Assembly (NCBI GenBank): GCA_910577915.1
Contig: CAJTOM010000094.1
Location: forward strand, 1-7,580
DNA from: an uncultured Oscillospiraceae bacterium
GTDB taxonomy: Bacteria > Bacillota > Clostridia > Oscillospirales > Oscillospiraceae
Reading direction: 5' to 3'
DNA length: 7,580 nucleotides
In this document: one piece after another, positions 4,123 through 7,580 of the stretch
Position numbering within the stretch: position 1 is the stretch's first letter
Layout of the letters: each line of letters begins with the position of its first letter
Program-made: the position numbers and the translations under genes
Notes under the pieces: model-generated
The model's database searches: none
Told to the model about the DNA's origin: nothing
The model's input: only the letters and a program-made list of their open reading frames with translations

Positions 4123-6711
4123 ATGCCCCCTGAGACAACCCCGATGATGCAGCAGTACCTGAAAATCAAGGAGGAGAACAAGGATGCCATCCTCTTCTTC
4201 CGGCTGGGGGACTTCTACGAGATGTTCAACGAGGACGCCGTCCTGGCCAGCCAGGAGCTGGACCTCACCCTGACCAGCCGGGACCGCTCCCGGCCCGAGG
4301 AGGAGCGCACCCCTATGTGCGGCGTGCCCTACCACTCCTGCGAGGGGTACATCGCCCGGCTCATCGCCAAGGGCTACAAGGTGGCCATCTGCGAGCAGAC
4401 TGAGGACCCCGCCGCCGCCAAGGGGCTGGTGAAGCGGGACATCATCCGCGTGGTCACCCCCGGCACCGTGGACAGCTCCATGCTGGAGGGGAGCCAGGCC
4501 AACTATATCTGCGGCATCTACCTGGACGAGGAGAGCGCCGGGGTGTGCTTCTGCGATGTGACCACCGGCAGGACCCACGCCACCGCCTTCTCCGGCGCCG
4601 AGCGGCTGGAGCACGTGGTCAACGAGCTGGGCCGCTTCTCCCCCGCCGAGGCGGTGCTGAGCCCCGGAGCGGCGGCGGAGGGGGCCCTGGGGGACCTGCT
4701 GGGAGAGAAGTTCCGCTGCCGGGCCGAGGCGCGCCCCGCCGCCTGCTTTAAGCTGGAGGCCTGCACCCGGCAGGTGGAGCGCCAGTACGGCCGGGAGGCC
4801 GCCGGGCAGGTCCCCCGCCCCGCCGCTCTGCTGGCCCTGGGGGGGCTTTTGGGGTACCTGTACGAGACCCAGAGGACGGATCTGAGCTACATCAAGGATC
4901 TGGAGTACTACGAGCAGGGCCGGTTTATGGAGCTGGATCTGAACGCCCGCCGGAATCTGGAGCTCACCGCCACCCTGCGGGGCAAGGAGAAGCGGGGGAG
5001 CCTCCTGTGGGTACTGGACCGGACCAGGACCGCCATGGGCGCCCGGCTGCTGCGCTCCTGGCTGGAGCGGCCCCTTCTGAGCGTGGCCGCCATCCGGCGG
5101 CGGCTGGGGGCCGTGGAGGAGCTGGTGCGGGACGCCGTGGCCCGGGAGGAGCTGACGGCGGTCCTGTCGGGCATCAACGACATGGAGCGCCTCATCGGCC
5201 GGGTGGTCTACGGCAGCGCCGGGGGCCGGGACATGGCCAGCCTCCGGGCCTCCCTGGAGCGCCTGCCCGGCCTGCGCGCCCAGCTGGCCCCCCTGACCGC
5301 CCCCCTGCTGCGGGAGCTGGCGGAGGGGCTGGACACCCTGGAGGACGTGTACGAGCTGCTGTGCCGGGCCATTGTGGACGAGCCGCCCTTCTCCGTGCGG
5401 GAGGGGGGCTTCATCCGGCCGGGCTACGACGGGGAGGTGGACCGGCTGCGGGGCATCCTCAGCGGGGGGAAGAACGTCATCGCCGAGGTGGAGGCCAGGG
5501 AGAAGGAAAAAACCGGCATCAAAAGCCTGAAGGTGGGCTATAACAAGGTGTTCGGGTACTATATCGAGGTCAGCAAGTCCTACTACAGCCAGGTGCCGGA
5601 GACCTACATCCGCAAGCAGACCCTGGCCAACTGCGAGCGCTACATCACCCAGGAGCTCAAGGAGCTGGAAAACACCGTCCTCACCGCCAGCGACCGGGCC
5701 ACGGGCCTGGAGTACGACCTCTTCCAGGAGCTGAGGGGGCAGGTGGGGGCCCAGATGGGCCGGGTCCAGGCCGCGGCGGCGGCGGTGGCGGCGCTGGACA
5801 CCCTGTGCTCCCTGGCGGCGGCGGCGGTGCGCGGCCGCTACTGCCGGCCCGAGGTGGACGAGAGCGGCGTGATCGAGATTCACGAGGGCCGCCACCCGGT
5901 GGTGGAGCGGGTGCTCAAAGACAGCCTCTTCGTCCCCAACGACACCTACATGGGGGAGCGGGAGAACCGGGTGGCCATCATCACCGGGCCCAACATGGCG
6001 GGCAAGTCCACCTATATGCGCCAGGTGGCCCTCATCACCCTCATGGCCCAGATCGGCTCCTTCGTGCCCGCCAGGGCCGCCCGCATCGGCGTGGTGGACC
6101 GCATCTTCACCCGCATCGGGGCCAGCGACGACCTCAGCGCGGGGCAGTCCACCTTTATGGTGGAGATGACCGAGGTGGCGGACATCCTCAAGCATGCCAC
6201 CGGCCGGAGCCTGCTGATTCTGGACGAGATCGGCCGGGGCACCAGCACCTTCGACGGCATGAGCATCGCCCAGGCGGTGCTGGAGCACTGCAGCCGCAGG
6301 CTGGGGGCCAAGACTCTCTTTGCCACCCACTACCACGAGCTCACGGAGCTGGAGAACACCCTGAGCGGGGTGAAAAACTACAGCATCGCCATCAAGAGCC
6401 GGGGGGACGACCTGGTCTTCCTGCGCAAGATCGTCCCCGGCGGGGCGGACCGCAGCTACGGCATCGAGGTGGCCAAGCTGGCGGGCCTTCCGGAGACGGT
6501 GGTGAAAAAGGCCCGGACCATCCTGAAGGACCTGGAGCATCAGTCCGGGCGGACGCCGCCCCTGCTGGCCGCCCCCAAGAGCGAGCAGGTGAGCCTGGAG
6601 GCGCTGGGGGAGGCGGAGGTCATCGACCGCCTCCGCCGCACACAGCCGGACACCCTGACCCCCATCGAGGCCATGGGGCTGCTCTACGAGCTCAAGCAGA
6701 AGCTGTCATAA
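4123..6711 (+). CDS. mutS: DNA mismatch repair protein MutS
   Basis: An 862-residue MutS1 ATPase, of usual length, that detects mismatches and small loops and starts repair with MutL. The N-terminal GDFYEMF (29-35) carries the mismatch-wedging Phe31 and Glu33. Connector, lever and clamp domains follow. The ATPase domain has Walker A GPNMAGKST (622-630) and Walker B LLILDEIGRGTSTFDG with Asp701 and Glu702, then the FATHYHEL signature. The C-terminus ends in the typical LTPIEAMGLLYELK. QVSLEAL (822-828) sits where many MutS proteins have a QxSLF-like beta-clamp motif, but lacks the final aromatic. ATG 4123 is preferred, with AAGGAGG at 4108-4114 (8-base gap); GTG at 4120 is possible. MutL is not in the window. 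Confidence 0.97.
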   Translation: MPPETTPMMQQYLKIKEENKDAILFFRLGDFYEMFNEDAVLASQELDLTLTSRDRSRPEEERTPMCGVPYHSCEGYIARLIAKGYKVAICEQTEDPAAAKGLVKRDIIRVVTPGTVDSSMLEGSQANYICGIYLDEESAGVCFCDVTTGRTHATAFSGAERLEHVVNELGRFSPAEAVLSPGAAAEGALGDLLGEKFRCRAEARPAACFKLEACTRQVERQYGREAAGQVPRPAALLALGGLLGYLYETQRTDLSYIKDLEYYEQGRFMELDLNARRNLELTATLRGKEKRGSLLWVLDRTRTAMGARLLRSWLERPLLSVAAIRRRLGAVEELVRDAVAREELTAVLSGINDMERLIGRVVYGSAGGRDMASLRASLERLPGLRAQLAPLTAPLLRELAEGLDTLEDVYELLCRAIVDEPPFSVREGGFIRPGYDGEVDRLRGILSGGKNVIAEVEAREKEKTGIKSLKVGYNKVFGYYIEVSKSYYSQVPETYIRKQTLANCERYITQELKELENTVLTASDRATGLEYDLFQELRGQVGAQMGRVQAAAAAVAALDTLCSLAAAAVRGRYCRPEVDESGVIEIHEGRHPVVERVLKDSLFVPNDTYMGERENRVAIITGPNMAGKSTYMRQVALITLMAQIGSFVPARAARIGVVDRIFTRIGASDDLSAGQSTFMVEMTEVADILKHATGRSLLILDEIGRGTSTFDGMSIAQAVLEHCSRRLGAKTLFATHYHELTELENTLSGVKNYSIAIKSRGDDLVFLRKIVPGGADRSYGIEVAKLAGLPETVVKKARTILKDLEHQSGRTPPLLAAPKSEQVSLEALGEAEVIDRLRRTQPDTLTPIEAMGLLYELKQKLS

Positions 6712-6742
6712 TACGGCGCAAAACGATAAGGAGGGACCGGCC

Positions 6743-7450
6743 ATGGCGAGAAGAAGAACCGGCACGGACATGACGCGGACGGAGATCATCCTGGGGGGCG
6801 CGGCGCTGGCGCTGTATCTGGTGGTGCTGCCCCTGACGGCGGAGCCCCTGTTTGACGGGATCGAGCGGCTGTTCGCCCTCTCTCTGGGGGAGGACGTGCG
6901 GGATGCGGCTTACTACTACATCCTCTTCGCGCTGACCGCGGCGGCCCTCTGGGGCTACTTCGGCCGGACCACCAGGGCGTTTTTTGACCACGCCTGGCGG
7001 ACTTTGGGGAACGTGGGGCTGGGACTGGTGGCCTTCTACGGGATCAACGAGCTGAGCTGGCGGATACTGCGCATGGCGGCCGGCGGGCAGGTGAACCTGA
7101 ACGACCAGGCCATTCTGGCCAGGATGGGCGACGCACCCCGCACGACGATTCTCATTGTGGTGTTTCTGGCCCCCGTGGTGGAGGAGGCCCTGTTCCGGGG
7201 GTACGTGTTCGGGAACCTGCGGGAGTACAGCCGGGCGGCGGCCTATCTGGCCTCCAGCCTCCTGTTTGCGGGCATGCATGTCTGGCAGTTTGTGGTTTTA
7301 CAGCACAATTTGGCCTATCTGCCGGTGATGCTCCAGTACGTGGCGCCGGGGCTGGTGATGGCATGGGTCTATGAGCGGTCTGAGAATCTGTGGGGCAGCG
7401 TGCTGCTCCATGGGATGGTGAATGCGCTGGCGGTGTGGAGTGCGCTGTAG
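6743..7450 (+). CDS. CPBP family intramembrane metalloprotease (CAAX protease/Abi type)
   Basis: A 235-residue membrane protein with a short basic N-terminus and about six hydrophobic segments (roughly 14-32, 57-72, 88-104, 134-146, 164-180, 190-210). All three family motifs are present: EEALFR (Glu147, Glu148, Arg152), FAGMH (Phe175, His179) and HGMVN (His223, Asn227). In characterised relatives these form the glutamate/histidine metal site of a Rce1-like intramembrane protease. Bacterial members have varied roles such as bacteriocin immunity or peptide processing, and the substrate here cannot be told. The start is supported by AAGGAGGG at 6728-6735 with a 7-base gap. The gene starts 31 bases after mutS with no terminator between, so co-transcription is likely, though a functional link is not established. 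Confidence 0.88.
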   Translation: MARRRTGTDMTRTEIILGGAALALYLVVLPLTAEPLFDGIERLFALSLGEDVRDAAYYYILFALTAAALWGYFGRTTRAFFDHAWRTLGNVGLGLVAFYGINELSWRILRMAAGGQVNLNDQAILARMGDAPRTTILIVVFLAPVVEEALFRGYVFGNLREYSRAAAYLASSLLFAGMHVWQFVVLQHNLAYLPVMLQYVAPGLVMAWVYERSENLWGSVLLHGMVNALAVWSAL

Positions 7451-7474
7451 TTCGGGAGATTTGATCGCCGGAGG

Positions 7475-7491
7475 GGGCTGCGGTGCAGCCC
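7475..7491. repeat. Hairpin 1 of the 3' intergenic element
   Basis: GGGCTGC (7475-7481) pairs perfectly with GCAGCCC (7485-7491) across the loop GGT. No T tract follows. It lies 24 bases after the CPBP stop and may contribute to termination or RNA protection. Confidence 0.5.
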
Positions 7492-7500
7492 TACAGCTTA

Positions 7501-7519
7501 TGGGGCCTACGCGGCCCCA
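7501..7519. repeat. Hairpin 2 of the 3' intergenic element
   Basis: TGGGGCC (7501-7507) pairs perfectly with GGCCCCA (7513-7519) around TACGC. It begins 10 bases after hairpin 1 and again has no T tract. Confidence 0.5.
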
Positions 7520-7527
7520 CGCCCCGC

Positions 7528-7557
7528 GGTTACTTTTTGTGCGAACAAAAAGTAACC
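7528..7557. repeat. Perfect 13-bp hairpin with GCGA loop (repeat-element candidate)
   Basis: GGTTACTTTTTGT (7528-7540) is perfectly complementary to ACAAAAAGTAACC (7545-7557) around GCGA, which fits the stable GNRA tetraloop class. It is followed by an A run, not a T tract, on the plus strand. Similar GTTACTTTTTG-type hairpins are, from memory, recurrent intergenic repeats in gut Clostridia and other bacteria. The element may continue beyond the window. Confidence 0.6.
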
Positions 7558-7580
7558 AAAAAATCGCTGGAACCGGGGGT

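Noticed and set aside
6743..7450. CPBP protein as a phage-defence (Abi) gene
   Set aside because: The family name includes Abi, but most members are not shown to be phage-defence proteins, and here the neighbour is mutS, not a defence system.

Overview
The window looks like chromosomal DNA from a GC-rich member of the Clostridia, most likely the Oscillospiraceae (Flavonifractor/Lawsonibacter-like). This is inferred from strong AGGAGG-type ribosome binding sites, near-consensus sigma-A promoters, a Gram-positive-style MutS and the miaB/mutS neighbourhood. No sequence search was possible, so the taxonomy is provisional. Most of the window is housekeeping genes, and I do not see a large undescribed system.

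Layout: (1) 1-693, minus strand: the N-terminal part of ATP-type phosphoenolpyruvate carboxykinase (pckA), running off the left edge, with its promoter at 745-773. (2) 774-998: a GC-rich spacer between divergent promoters, holding a G-quadruplex-type motif and a long inverted repeat. (3) 1088-1528: rnhA (RNase HI) with its own promoter and a leader hairpin. (4) 1529-1995: a 467-bp non-coding stretch with a strong hairpin after rnhA, a tandem 21-bp repeat containing a perfect DnaA box, a T-rich tract, a likely terminator and the miaB promoter. (5) 1996-3405: miaB, starting at TTG. (6) 3408-3968: a divergent two-gene module, an unknown 83-residue protein on the minus strand and a 70-residue Cro/CI-type regulator on the plus strand. 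Between them lie overlapping promoters, each with a related palindrome in its spacer. (7) 4123-6711: mutS behind a full-consensus promoter. (8) 6743-7450: a CPBP-family membrane protein probably co-transcribed with mutS. (9) 7451-7580: three consecutive hairpins, the last a perfect 13-bp stem with a GNRA-type loop.

How the genes fit together: rnhA and mutS act in genome maintenance, miaB in tRNA modification and pckA in central carbon metabolism. The regulator plus small protein looks like a self-contained, autoregulated switch inserted between miaB and mutS, which are commonly neighbours in Clostridia. The most interesting signals are this switch, the DnaA-box repeat beside rnhA, and the terminal hairpin element.
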